A stretch of DNA of 5,052 bases. Origin: Gammaproteobacteria bacterium. GTDB taxonomy: Bacteria > Pseudomonadota > Gammaproteobacteria > Ga0077536. A program made the translations under genes and the position numbers. The stretch lies in contig DPMX01000363.1 of assembly GCA_003540955.1 (NCBI GenBank), positions 1 to 5,052 on the forward strand. The letters run 5' to 3'. The notes beneath the pieces were generated by a model. It searched no databases. It worked only from the letters and a program-made list of their open reading frames with translations, and had not been told where the DNA came from. Below are positions 1-5,052 of the stretch, in pieces. The stretch's first letter is position 1, and each line of letters starts with the position of its first letter.

Positions 1-45
1 CGAGAGAAGCGGTCGCCGAAGTTTGATCCTCGCTCACCAGTGTAG
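1..45 (+). CDS. C-terminal tail of a probable enoyl-CoA hydratase/isomerase (crotonase) family protein, partial
   Basis: Only the last 14 codons and the TAG stop (43-45) of a rightward gene are inside the window. The visible residues are REKRSPKFDPRSPV. Crotonase-family acyl-CoA hydratases often end in a helix followed by an E-K-R-x-P-x-F motif, and the tail here contains EKRSPKF in that form. Crotonases hydrate or isomerise acyl-CoA thioesters in fatty-acid or aromatic catabolism. A weak rightward terminator hairpin at 140-163 is consistent with a gene ending here. The family call rests on one short motif. A competing leftward open frame covers the same bases (from the window edge to 148), and a second rightward frame ends at 26, so both the frame and the family are tentative. 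Confidence 0.45.
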   Translation, partial: REKRSPKFDPRSPV

Positions 46-139
46 AGCAACCTATCTCTTGGATGAGCGTAACAACCTTTTCGCCCATTGGTTTATCTCG
101 ACCCGAGTCAAACCCGATGATCTTACATGGAGTCAAATT

Positions 140-163
140 AGCGCGTCTTTATGGCGCTTTTTT
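140..163 (+). terminator. weak rho-independent terminator-like hairpin, rightward
   Basis: AGCGC at 140-144 pairs with GCGCT at 154-158 around a 9-base loop. A run of six T follows (158-163, its first T being the last base of the stem). The stem is short (5 bp) but mostly G:C and the T-run is in place, so it could end transcription coming from the gene that stops at 45. It overlaps the last codons and stop of the leftward amidohydrolase gene. Read leftward, the hairpin is followed by AATTTG, a poor U-tract, so activity for that gene is doubtful. Confidence 0.4.
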
Positions 164-1327
164 AACCGCTAGCTCTTGCTTCACAAGCTCAACCCAATAG
201 CTGGCCCCAATCGGAATAATTTCATCGTTGAAATCGTATCTAGGGTTGTGCAGTAAGCAGTCACCCTCACTGGGACCGTTGCCAATAAAAATATAGCATC
301 CAGGTTTTTCTTCTAGCATATAGCCAAAATCTTCAGAACCAGTAGATGGATCAACGTCGCTGTCGAAATTGGATTGTCCGAGGAGCTCTGATGCAGCTCG
401 ACCCGCGGCCAATGTTTCTGTAGGAGAGTTGATTGTTGGTGGGAAACGATGATCGTACCACCACTCAAATTCACAATTGTTGCCGTCGCAGATGCTAGCA
501 GTGAGTTGTTTCATACGGTGCTGTAGTAGTTCGCGCGTGGCCGGCTTAAAGGACCGTACCGTACCGCGGAGAATGACTTCACTGGGGATCACGGCCCACG
601 CGTCACCGGCATGAATCTGCGTGACTGTCAGCACTGCGGCCTCGATTGGGTTGATATTGCGTGAAACGATACTTTGCCATTGAGTTACTAGTTGGGAGGC
701 GATCAAAATTGGATCAATCGCGAGTTGGGGTAATGCGCCGTGGCCACCCTTGCCAATAATTTTAACTTCGAAGACATCCATGGCGGCCATGATTGGACCG
801 CTGCGCGTCGCCATTTTCCCGACTTGGTGCCCTGGCCAGTTATGCATCCCGTATACCGCCTCGACCGGAAAGCGTTCGAATAAGCCATCACCTATCATCG
901 CTTTCGCGCCCGCCTCGCCTTCTTCCGCAGGTTGAAAAATTACGTGCACGGTACCGTCGAAATTGCGATGCGTAGATAGATGTTCTGCTGCGGCCAATAA
1001 CATGGTGGTATGGCCATCATGTCCGCAACCGTGCATTACACCGTCGTTAGTAGAGCGATGGTCGAAGTCATTATGTTCCTGCATAGGTAGGGCGTCCATA
1101 TCGGCGCGTAAACCAATGCTTCGGTCGCTGGTGCCGTTCCGGATAGTGCCGACAACACCGGTACGCCCGATTCCGGTCTCTATTGGAATTCCAAATCCGG
1201 AAAGCTTTTCTGCAACGAATTGTGCCGTACGGTGCTCCTCGTACGCTAATTCTGGATGCGCATGAATATGTCGCCGCCAAGTGGTATGCGAAGCATGTTT
1301 TTCAACGATTTCGGGGATAATTTTCAT
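149..1327 (-). CDS. M20D family amidohydrolase (hippurate hydrolase / N-acyl amino acid amidohydrolase type)
   Basis: This is a complete 392-residue protein, of usual length for the M20D group. These cytosolic two-metal enzymes cleave N-acyl, N-benzoyl or indole-3-acetyl groups from amino acids. Visible motifs, numbered from the ATG at 1327, are: RRHIHAHPEL near 18-27; RADMDALP (74-81); HGCGHDGH (99-106), giving metal ligands Cys101 and His103; PAEEG (133-137) with the catalytic and ligand Glu pair 135/136; MHNWPG (161-166) with His162; the dimerisation-domain GGHGALP (194-200); STGSEDFGYM (328-337); and LLHNPRYDFND (358-368) with His360. All expected catalytic residues are present. A TTG at 1342 would add five residues, but AAGGG lies 5 bases before the ATG at 1327 and inside that extension, so the ATG is preferred. 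There is no signal peptide. The actual substrate cannot be told from sequence; hippurate, acyl amino acids and auxin conjugates are all possible. Confidence 0.93.
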   Translation of the reverse strand: MKIIPEIVEKHASHTTWRRHIHAHPELAYEEHRTAQFVAEKLSGFGIPIETGIGRTGVVGTIRNGTSDRSIGLRADMDALPMQEHNDFDHRSTNDGVMHGCGHDGHTTMLLAAAEHLSTHRNFDGTVHVIFQPAEEGEAGAKAMIGDGLFERFPVEAVYGMHNWPGHQVGKMATRSGPIMAAMDVFEVKIIGKGGHGALPQLAIDPILIASQLVTQWQSIVSRNINPIEAAVLTVTQIHAGDAWAVIPSEVILRGTVRSFKPATRELLQHRMKQLTASICDGNNCEFEWWYDHRFPPTINSPTETLAAGRAASELLGQSNFDSDVDPSTGSEDFGYMLEEKPGCYIFIGNGPSEGDCLLHNPRYDFNDEIIPIGASYWVELVKQELAVKKAP

Positions 1328-1498
1328 AGCGTCCCTTTTCAAATATATGAGTAAGGTGCGGTGTCGACTTACTGCTTAATTTACTATACTCGCAATTGTT
1401 TGTAGAAAATGACAGGACCTTTTTTCGGTCCCAAAAAAGTTTTGCTTTCTTATAGGGTATTTCAAGCGATGTAATTGGTTCAACCGAGGATCTGAAGC
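1328..1498. promoter_or_regulatory. divergent intergenic region with overlapping alternative hairpins
   Basis: This 171-base spacer lies between the leftward amidohydrolase and the rightward HExxH gene and must carry promoters for both. I find no convincing -35/-10 pair. TATACT at 1385-1390 and TGTAAT at 1470-1475 are -10-like but lack a good -35 at proper spacing. At 1415-1439 there are two mutually exclusive hairpins: GGACC (1415-1419) with GGTCC (1427-1431), or CTTTTTT (1419-1425) with AAAAAAG (1433-1439). A good ribosome binding site for the rightward gene, GAGGA at 1486-1490, sits 8 bases before its GTG. Confidence 0.4.
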
Positions 1499-1996
1499 GT
1501 GAAAACAGCGCAGGTAAAAATTTCATTGATCGATATCGGCTATAAAATGATCGACAAAATAGGTATGCCCCATGTTGTTGAGTACATTAGGCTGCAGCTT
1601 TCTGATTACGACACTACACAGCTCGATTGGATCAAACTTTTGCCGTTGAGAAAAACTACGCTACTTCACGGTGAATGTACTTTCCCAGGGACCACACCTG
1701 GGCGCCGAGTGCAGCATGGATATCGGATCCGCGCCAGTGTAAACGTTGAGATGGCGCCTCCATTCTCCTATGAACATTGGGGTCGCATAGCATCGACCGA
1801 CAGTGCCCGAGGTTGGATATCTGGTGAGCAAACATTTTATTTTGCCGATCTCGAGGAATGCGCCGTACATACTTTAAGCCATGAGTGTTTCCATTTTCTC
1901 AGAGACTCTGGTCAGTTGAACCTAAAAAATACCGAAGCGAACGCAAATTGGTGGGGAGATCAATGGTTGGAGAGGTATAAAAAACTGTTCGATTAA
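1499..1996 (+). CDS. small HExxH-motif protein, putative zinc metallopeptidase with an ImmA/IrrE-like third-ligand motif
   Basis: The product is 165 residues, complete and soluble, with no signal peptide or membrane segment. I do not recognise a named family over its full length. The C-terminal part has the zincin motif HECFH (His128, Glu129, His132). It is followed after 13 residues by NTEANAN (144-150), in which Glu146 could be the third zinc ligand. The arrangement HExxH, spacer, E-x-x-A-N, then a helix ending in WLERY resembles the active site of ImmA/IrrE (DUF955) peptidases, which cleave transcription regulators; SprT-like proteins are an alternative. The N-terminal 110 residues have no recognised domain, and there is no helix-turn-helix. 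The GTG start is chosen because GAGGA lies 8 bases upstream; the next in-frame ATG is codon 17. The next gene begins 63 bases downstream on the same strand, so co-transcription is possible. Peptidase activity is inferred from the motif only. Confidence 0.75.
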   Translation: MKTAQVKISLIDIGYKMIDKIGMPHVVEYIRLQLSDYDTTQLDWIKLLPLRKTTLLHGECTFPGTTPGRRVQHGYRIRASVNVEMAPPFSYEHWGRIASTDSARGWISGEQTFYFADLEECAVHTLSHECFHFLRDSGQLNLKNTEANANWWGDQWLERYKKLFD

Positions 1997-2059
1997 GATG
2001 GTCAACGGAAATTTTTCTGATACGCTCTCGCTAATCCTACAAGATCAACGGAGAAGGCA

Positions 2060-2473
2060 ATGGCGACGAGTAAAATAGCAATTATTCCAGTGAATGATAT
2101 TGTCGCTAGACTGAATTCGGATCCCGAGTTTTTGTTGACGGCGCGATTTTGGTACTGTGATATTCGCTTTGTTATTGGGGCCGAGCAGTATTTCATGCAT
2201 ATAGAAAATGGTAGGGTTGAGTCGTTTACCCAGGGTACCAATGGTTTCGATCCCTACACCATAAACCTTAGTGGTAGCGAAGAGGTATGGGATCGAATGT
2301 TTGAACATACCCCAAAACCGTTTTTCCATGACTGGTTCGCCGCATCATTCCACCATGAATTCGAGTTTGGCGGGGATCTAGAAAGTGCCTATGCTTACTA
2401 CTACTCCCTACGGAGAGTCAAAGCAATTATGGGCGACGCGGTGCGTGCCAACCGTGAAGCGGAAGCTGCGTAG
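2060..2473 (+). CDS. SCP2-like sterol-carrier-fold protein, putative
   Basis: The product is 137 residues, soluble, with no signal peptide. The sequence follows the general SCP2 pattern. A strand-rich start (about 24-40, ARFWYCDIRFVIG) is followed by a strand-turn-strand with an acidic-glycine turn (YFMHIENGRVESF, 44-56). Next comes a segment where the polypeptide predicts a substrate value (YTINLSGSEEVWDRMF, 66-81), then a GGDL turn (104-107) leading to a C-terminal helix with YAYYYSLRR (111-119). SCP2 domains bind lipids, sterols or acyl-CoA in a hydrophobic tunnel and have no catalysis of their own. The ribosome binding site GGAG (2050-2053) lies 6 bases before the ATG. The stop codon is 11 bases before the alpha/beta hydrolase start, so the two are almost surely one transcript. 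The protein may bind or present the hydrolase's substrate, but that is inference. The fold assignment is by pattern and not by a decisive motif. Confidence 0.72.
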   Translation: MATSKIAIIPVNDIVARLNSDPEFLLTARFWYCDIRFVIGAEQYFMHIENGRVESFTQGTNGFDPYTINLSGSEEVWDRMFEHTPKPFFHDWFAASFHHEFEFGGDLESAYAYYYSLRRVKAIMGDAVRANREAEAA

Positions 2474-2476
2474 GGG
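2472..2476 (+). promoter_or_regulatory. ribosome binding site overlapping the preceding stop codon
   Basis: AGGGG includes the last two bases of the TAG stop (2471-2473) of the SCP2-like gene and lies 8 bases before the hydrolase ATG at 2485. A ribosome finishing the first gene would be sitting on the start signal of the second, which favours translational coupling of the pair. Confidence 0.65.
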
Positions 2477-2484
2477 TCAATCAG

Positions 2485-3372
2485 ATGGCTAAGTACTCAA
2501 GCATAATGGGGCGATACATCTACCTTAACGTTGAGGGTGTCGAATATAGAGTGTATCTAGAGGAGGCGGGTTCTGGGATTCCGTTGGTATGCCAACACAC
2601 TGCAGGTTCTGATGGACGACAGTTCCGGCACTTGCTTGAAGATAAAGAGATCACATCACGTTTTCGGGTTATCGCAGTTGATCTTCCCTATCACGGGAAG
2701 TCTCTACCACCGGACTCGGTACGCTATTGGGAGCAGGAATATAAGCTACGGAAAGATTGGTTCATGACCTATTGGGTAACGCTATGTCGCGAACTCGACC
2801 TCGATCAGCCAGTCTATATGGGATGCTCGATGGGTGGTCATCTAGCTGGTGATCTGGCACTTAACTATCCAGATGAATTTCGTGCTTGCATTGGTCTCGA
2901 AGCGTCTTGCTGGAGTGGTAACATGGATCAATTAATCGATAAGTGGTGGCACCATCCGAGATTGTCGAATGAGTCAAAGCCGGCGGCGATGTTGAGTCTA
3001 TGTTCACCAAATGCACCAGAACAGCGCGTGCGAGAAACTGTCTGGATGTATAGTCAAGGCGCTCCAGTAGTGTTCGTAGGTGACCTTAACTATTATGGGA
3101 TCGAACACGACCTTCGTGAGACTGCACAAGACATCGATACCTCAAAATGTATGCTGTATGTACTTAGCGGTGACTACGATTGGAGTGCGTATCCAGCTGT
3201 ATCAAAGGAGCTCGCCGACAAGGTTTCTGGTGCGAAATATACTTTGATGGAAGGAATGGGTCATTTCCCGATGTCGGAGGATCCTGTCAATTTTAAAAAA
3301 TATATCGTGCCGGTCTTAAACGAAATCGAGGAGAAGTCGGAGGCAGTGGCCCTCGCCACAAGCGGGGGTTGA
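2485..3372 (+). CDS. alpha/beta hydrolase
   Basis: The product is a complete 295-residue cytosolic alpha/beta-hydrolase-fold enzyme that probably cleaves an ester, lactone or similar bond through a Ser-His-Asp triad. The nucleophile elbow is GCSMG (113-117), making Ser115 the nucleophile. The oxyanion-hole loop follows strand 3 at QHTAG (37-41), and DLPYHGKS (66-73) is the usual D-x-x-G/Y-H-G-x-S turn. The acid is in LSGDYDW (227-233), most likely Asp232, and the histidine is His260 in GMGHFPMSE. The cap region (about 140-220) is rich in Trp, Tyr and His (KWWHHPR near 153-159), suggesting a hydrophobic or aromatic pocket. A short charged tail follows residue 280. The start is supported by the AGGGG site 8 bases upstream. 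It is the last gene of its run and stops 6 bases before the convergent SnoaL-like gene. Substrate is unknown; a carboxylesterase or C-C hydrolase role is possible. Confidence 0.92.
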   Translation: MAKYSSIMGRYIYLNVEGVEYRVYLEEAGSGIPLVCQHTAGSDGRQFRHLLEDKEITSRFRVIAVDLPYHGKSLPPDSVRYWEQEYKLRKDWFMTYWVTLCRELDLDQPVYMGCSMGGHLAGDLALNYPDEFRACIGLEASCWSGNMDQLIDKWWHHPRLSNESKPAAMLSLCSPNAPEQRVRETVWMYSQGAPVVFVGDLNYYGIEHDLRETAQDIDTSKCMLYVLSGDYDWSAYPAVSKELADKVSGAKYTLMEGMGHFPMSEDPVNFKKYIVPVLNEIEEKSEAVALATSGG

Positions 3373-3378
3373 TTGAAT

Positions 3379-3918
3379 TCATAACTCTGATTTGGAGTCC
3401 GGTGGTGCCGCTGTCATTATCCAGTTGATTACGTCACTGTCATCGCGCTGACCCCATACGCCAATATTGTTGCGGCCGCGTGCGCCGCTCACAGGGTCCA
3501 CCCGTCTCCACTCGGTCGCAACAACGCGATAGGCAATTCGCCAGCGATCGTTTCGCCGTTCGAAACGATCGACATATCGGATCCCCATTACATCATCTTT
3601 ACCATTACCGTGAACGTCCTCGCGTCGGTGATAAGCGACGGCGTAGGTTTCGGCCTTCGCTTTGTCACCCTCAACTTCGATCAACATATTTCCCATAAAA
3701 TGTTGTGTTGCAGTCCAACGTGCCAAAAAGCTTTTTGCGGCGACTATGAAATCTTCGACACTTCCGCTAAATGAACCGTGGTCATCGTAGGCATCTGGGT
3801 GGTAGCAATCGCGTATCAGGTCGAAATTTAGGCGATCTATCCCGCGAGCATAGCGGTAGATGACTTCTGCAATCTCTTGTCGTGCGATAAGCGCTTCAAT
3901 CTTATTTTGATCAGACAT
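3379..3918 (-). CDS. SnoaL-like / NTF2-fold family protein
   Basis: The product is 179 residues, somewhat longer than the core domain. The family features are in order: an N-terminal helix pair with IAEVIYRYARGIDRLNFD (16-33); CYHPDAYDDHGSFSG (38-52); a TQHFMGNMLIEVEGDKA block (71-87); AETYAVAYHRRE (89-100); and RYVDRFERRNDRWRIAYR (114-131) leading to the EWRRVDP strand end (136-142). These match the SnoaL_4-like group of NTF2-fold proteins, which includes polyketide cyclases, dehydratases, isomerases and ring-hydroxylating small subunits. Tyr21, Asp28, Asp45/His47 and His73 are polar residues in positions that often line the pocket, but I cannot assign a reaction. AAGGAAG lies 4 bases before the ATG, giving a good ribosome binding site. 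The C-terminal 30 residues extend past the core fold. The gene diverges from the SDR, so the two could share regulation. Confidence 0.88.
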   Translation of the reverse strand: MSDQNKIEALIARQEIAEVIYRYARGIDRLNFDLIRDCYHPDAYDDHGSFSGSVEDFIVAAKSFLARWTATQHFMGNMLIEVEGDKAKAETYAVAYHRREDVHGNGKDDVMGIRYVDRFERRNDRWRIAYRVVATEWRRVDPVSGARGRNNIGVWGQRDDSDVINWIMTAAPPDSKSEL

Positions 3919-4065
3919 AGATCTTCCTTTATCGGTTGTACCTCTTGTATTGACACAATCGCTTCAACATAGTGCACGTAATCGGGTCACGATAATCTCG
4001 GGTTCATGGTTGCTGCAGCTTGTGGATGATGTTCACTTTAAATTATTTTCTGGGAGAAAAATGAC
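3919..4065. promoter_or_regulatory. divergent intergenic region between SnoaL-like and SDR genes
   Basis: This 147-base spacer must drive both flanking genes. It holds several small dyads that could be operator halves: ATTG-ACA-CAAT at 3949-3959 (nested with TTGT/ACAA at 3945-3958), ATCG-GGTCA-CGAT at 3981-3993, and the palindrome GCTGCAGC at 4012-4019. A perfect TTGACA occurs at 3950-3955, but no -10 follows at 16-18 bases. TTGTGG (4020-4025) and AATTAT (4041-4046), spaced 15, form a weak promoter-like pair for the SDR gene. No regulator gene is present in the window to match these sites. Confidence 0.35.
4052..4056 (+). promoter_or_regulatory. ribosome binding site that decides the SDR start
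   Basis: GGGAG lies 9 bases before the GTG at 4066, which opens the SDR frame, and 4 bases before an ATG at 4061 in another frame that stops after five codons. The GTG spacing is within the normal range and the encoded start (MPILTNKVILVTGG) fits an SDR N-terminus, so GTG is chosen. Confidence 0.6.
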
Positions 4066-4827
4066 GTGCCTATATTAACGAATAAAGTAATATTAGTGAC
4101 AGGGGGCAGTAGCGGGATCGGACGCGCAACGGCCAAGGTGTTGGGTGCTGAGGGCGCCAGGGTCATAGTTGCCGATTTGCAAGATCAAGAGGGGGAGAAA
4201 ACGGCCGCTATCGTTAATGATACTGGCGGTGACGCCGAGTACCATCACGTTGACGTCGGTGATTACGATCAGGTCAAAACACTGGTTGCAGGTATAGTTG
4301 AAGCGCATGGGTCGCTCGATGGGGCGTTTAATAATGCCGGGATTGAAGGGCCCACAGCTAAGATACTTGATGTGCCGATGGAAGATTGGGACCGTGTGGT
4401 ACGTGTAAATCTCACAGGGGTTTTTATCTGTATCAAATGTGAAATTGAACAAATGATCAGGCAAGAAAATGGTGGGAGTATCGTAAGTACTTCGTCCGCT
4501 GCAGGGCTAATCGGGATCCCTGGTGCGGCCAGTTACAATGCGTCTAAACATGGGGTAATTGGGCTTACGAAAACGGTTGCGCTTGAATACGCGTCTAAGA
4601 ATGTCCGGGTCAATGCCGTATGTCCGGGGTTTATCGAAACGCCGATGTTGGATCGTGTGACCGATGCGAGCGAAAAAATACGTGAGCAATTGATTAAGGC
4701 AGTGCCGATGCGCAGGGTCGCAAAAGCAGCTGAGATCGCCGAAGCTACAGCTTGGTTGTTGTCGGACAAGTCCTCGTATGTTACCGGTGTGTCGATTCCA
4801 GTGGATGGGGGTTGGGTTGCCCAGTAG
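4066..4827 (+). CDS. classical SDR family NAD(P)-dependent oxidoreductase
   Basis: The product is 253 residues, the standard length of a classical short-chain dehydrogenase/reductase; such enzymes act as cytosolic tetramers that oxidise alcohols or reduce ketones. The cofactor-binding motif TGGSSGIG is at 12-19. Asp37 ends the second strand (VIVADL), which favours NAD(H) over NADP(H). DV is at 63-64, NNAG at 89-92, and the active-site Asn115 is in VNLTG. The catalytic Ser144 (STSSAAG), Tyr157 and Lys161 (YNASK) are all present, as is PGFIETPM (187-194). The C-terminal SSYVTGVSIPVDGGW matches the family ending. It begins with GTG at 4066, preceded by GGGAG. Substrate specificity cannot be read; glucose dehydrogenase-like, 3-oxoacyl-ACP reductase-like and hydroxysteroid or cyclohexanol dehydrogenases share this pattern. 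Its divergent SnoaL-like neighbour and upstream hydrolase suggest catabolism and not fatty-acid synthesis, as inference. Confidence 0.95.
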   Translation: MPILTNKVILVTGGSSGIGRATAKVLGAEGARVIVADLQDQEGEKTAAIVNDTGGDAEYHHVDVGDYDQVKTLVAGIVEAHGSLDGAFNNAGIEGPTAKILDVPMEDWDRVVRVNLTGVFICIKCEIEQMIRQENGGSIVSTSSAAGLIGIPGAASYNASKHGVIGLTKTVALEYASKNVRVNAVCPGFIETPMLDRVTDASEKIREQLIKAVPMRRVAKAAEIAEATAWLLSDKSSYVTGVSIPVDGGWVAQ

Positions 4828-4868
4828 CCAATACTACTGGAAGGCGATATAACATTTGGGTTTTTTTT
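4821..4868 (+). terminator. hairpin at the SDR stop codon followed by a T-run
   Basis: CCAGTAG (4821-4827, containing the TAG stop) pairs perfectly with CTACTGG (4834-4840) around a 6-base loop. A run of eight T follows at 4861-4868, but 20 bases beyond the stem. A canonical intrinsic terminator needs the T-run directly after the stem, so this is at best a weak or non-standard terminator. A looser CCCA (4820-4823) with TGGG (4857-4860) pairing would bring the T-run adjacent, but it competes with the first stem. Confidence 0.35.
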
Positions 4869-4889
4869 AATAATGTGGATTGGAACACA

Positions 4890-5052
4890 ATGAAAGAGAT
4901 TTTCATCGCAGTGCTTGTCGTCATAACGAGTTTGTTCATGAGCAATAATATCGTGGCTGGTGATCCATCGGGTGACGCAAGCGTAATTTACACCCGTGTC
5001 TTGATGGACCCCGAGGGGCAGACTTATTTCGCGGACACCGAGGTTAATTTCG
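4890..5052 (+). CDS. exported protein, N-terminal part; possible cupin-domain protein, partial
   Basis: An open frame starts at ATG 4890 and runs off the window after 54 codons. Its first 24 or so residues look like a Sec signal peptide: Lys2, a hydrophobic stretch (IFIAVLVVITSLFM, 4-17), then a polar end with a plausible cleavage after IVAG or nearby. The mature part reads VIYTRVLMDPEGQTYFADTEVNF in positions 32-54. This resembles the start of some cupin-fold proteins, in which a T-R-x-x-x-D-x-x-G-x-T/S-x-F-x-D/E pattern precedes the barrel, but the diagnostic His motifs would lie beyond the edge. The ribosome binding site is weak (GGA at 4882-4884, 5 bases upstream). It follows the SDR on the same strand by 62 bases and could be co-transcribed. 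The signal peptide call is firm; the cupin call is tentative. Confidence 0.7.
   Translation, partial: MKEIFIAVLVVITSLFMSNNIVAGDPSGDASVIYTRVLMDPEGQTYFADTEVNF

Noticed and set aside
3..26. Rightward frame ending in REAVAEV at 26, a possible alternative gene end.
   Set aside because: Only seven residues are visible and they match nothing; the frame ending at 45 has a recognisable family-like tail.
1..148. Leftward open frame in the same frame as the amidohydrolase, running from after its stop to the window edge, with ATG at 88 or TTG at 136.
   Set aside because: It reads as plausible protein (GFDSGRDKPMGEKVV and onward) but has no clear ribosome binding site and no recognised motif. It overlaps the crotonase-like tail, and the hairpin at 140-163 points rightward. 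It cannot be ruled out without sequence to the left.
963..1265. 100-codon rightward open frame inside the amidohydrolase gene.
   Set aside because: It lies wholly antisense to a gene with complete M20D motifs and has Cys/Ser/Arg-rich shadow-frame composition.
2002..2052. Direct repeat TCAACGGA at 2002-2009 and 2045-2052.
   Set aside because: Eight bases, two copies, one being part of the ribosome binding site; within what chance would give.
1998..2078. 26-codon open frame starting with ATG between the HExxH gene and the SCP2-like gene.
   Set aside because: It lacks a convincing ribosome binding site, its end is Arg/Trp-rich like a shadow frame, and it overlaps the start of a well-supported gene.
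3950..3955. Perfect TTGACA -35-like hexamer upstream of the SDR gene.
   Set aside because: No -10-like hexamer lies 16-18 bases downstream; the nearest candidates are at about 12 and over 20 bases.
4093..4464. 123-codon leftward open frame inside the SDR gene.
   Set aside because: It is antisense to a gene with all SDR motifs and shows no family features of its own.

Overview
The window looks like chromosomal DNA from an environmental, probably marine or soil, member of the Pseudomonadota. The gene density is bacterial, and Shine-Dalgarno sites are clear before most genes. GTG starts fit two genes best. The families present (M20D amidohydrolase, SCP2-like protein, alpha/beta hydrolase, SnoaL-like protein, classical SDR, and a crotonase tail) are typical of catabolic regions in alpha- and gammaproteobacteria. 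The phylum call is inference from gene content; there is no rRNA or marker gene here. I see no tRNA, rRNA, CRISPR array, insertion sequence or integrase.

Layout: 1-45 is the last 14 codons of a rightward gene whose ending resembles an enoyl-CoA hydratase (crotonase) C-terminus, with a weak rightward terminator at 140-163. 149-1327 (minus) is a complete M20D amidohydrolase. A divergent spacer (1328-1498) separates it from a rightward run of three genes: a small HExxH putative metallopeptidase (1499-1996), an SCP2-like protein (2060-2473) and an alpha/beta hydrolase (2485-3372). The last two are 11 bases apart and probably translationally coupled. The run ends tail to tail, 6 bases from a leftward SnoaL/NTF2-fold protein (3379-3918). 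A second divergent spacer (3919-4065) leads to a rightward SDR oxidoreductase (4066-4827). The window closes with the first 54 codons of an exported protein (4890 to the edge), possibly a cupin.

How they may work together: the SCP2-like carrier fold, alpha/beta hydrolase, SnoaL-like protein, SDR and neighbouring crotonase tail would suit breakdown or modification of a hydrophobic ester, lactone, terpenoid or steroid-like compound. In that scheme one protein binds or presents the substrate, and the others hydrolyse, oxidise, and isomerise or hydrate it. The M20D enzyme would add amide hydrolysis. This pathway reading is inference; no substrate can be read from the sequence. The least ordinary items are the stand-alone HExxH protein with an ImmA/IrrE-like third-ligand motif, the SCP2-like/hydrolase pair, and the overlapping start signals at the SDR gene.
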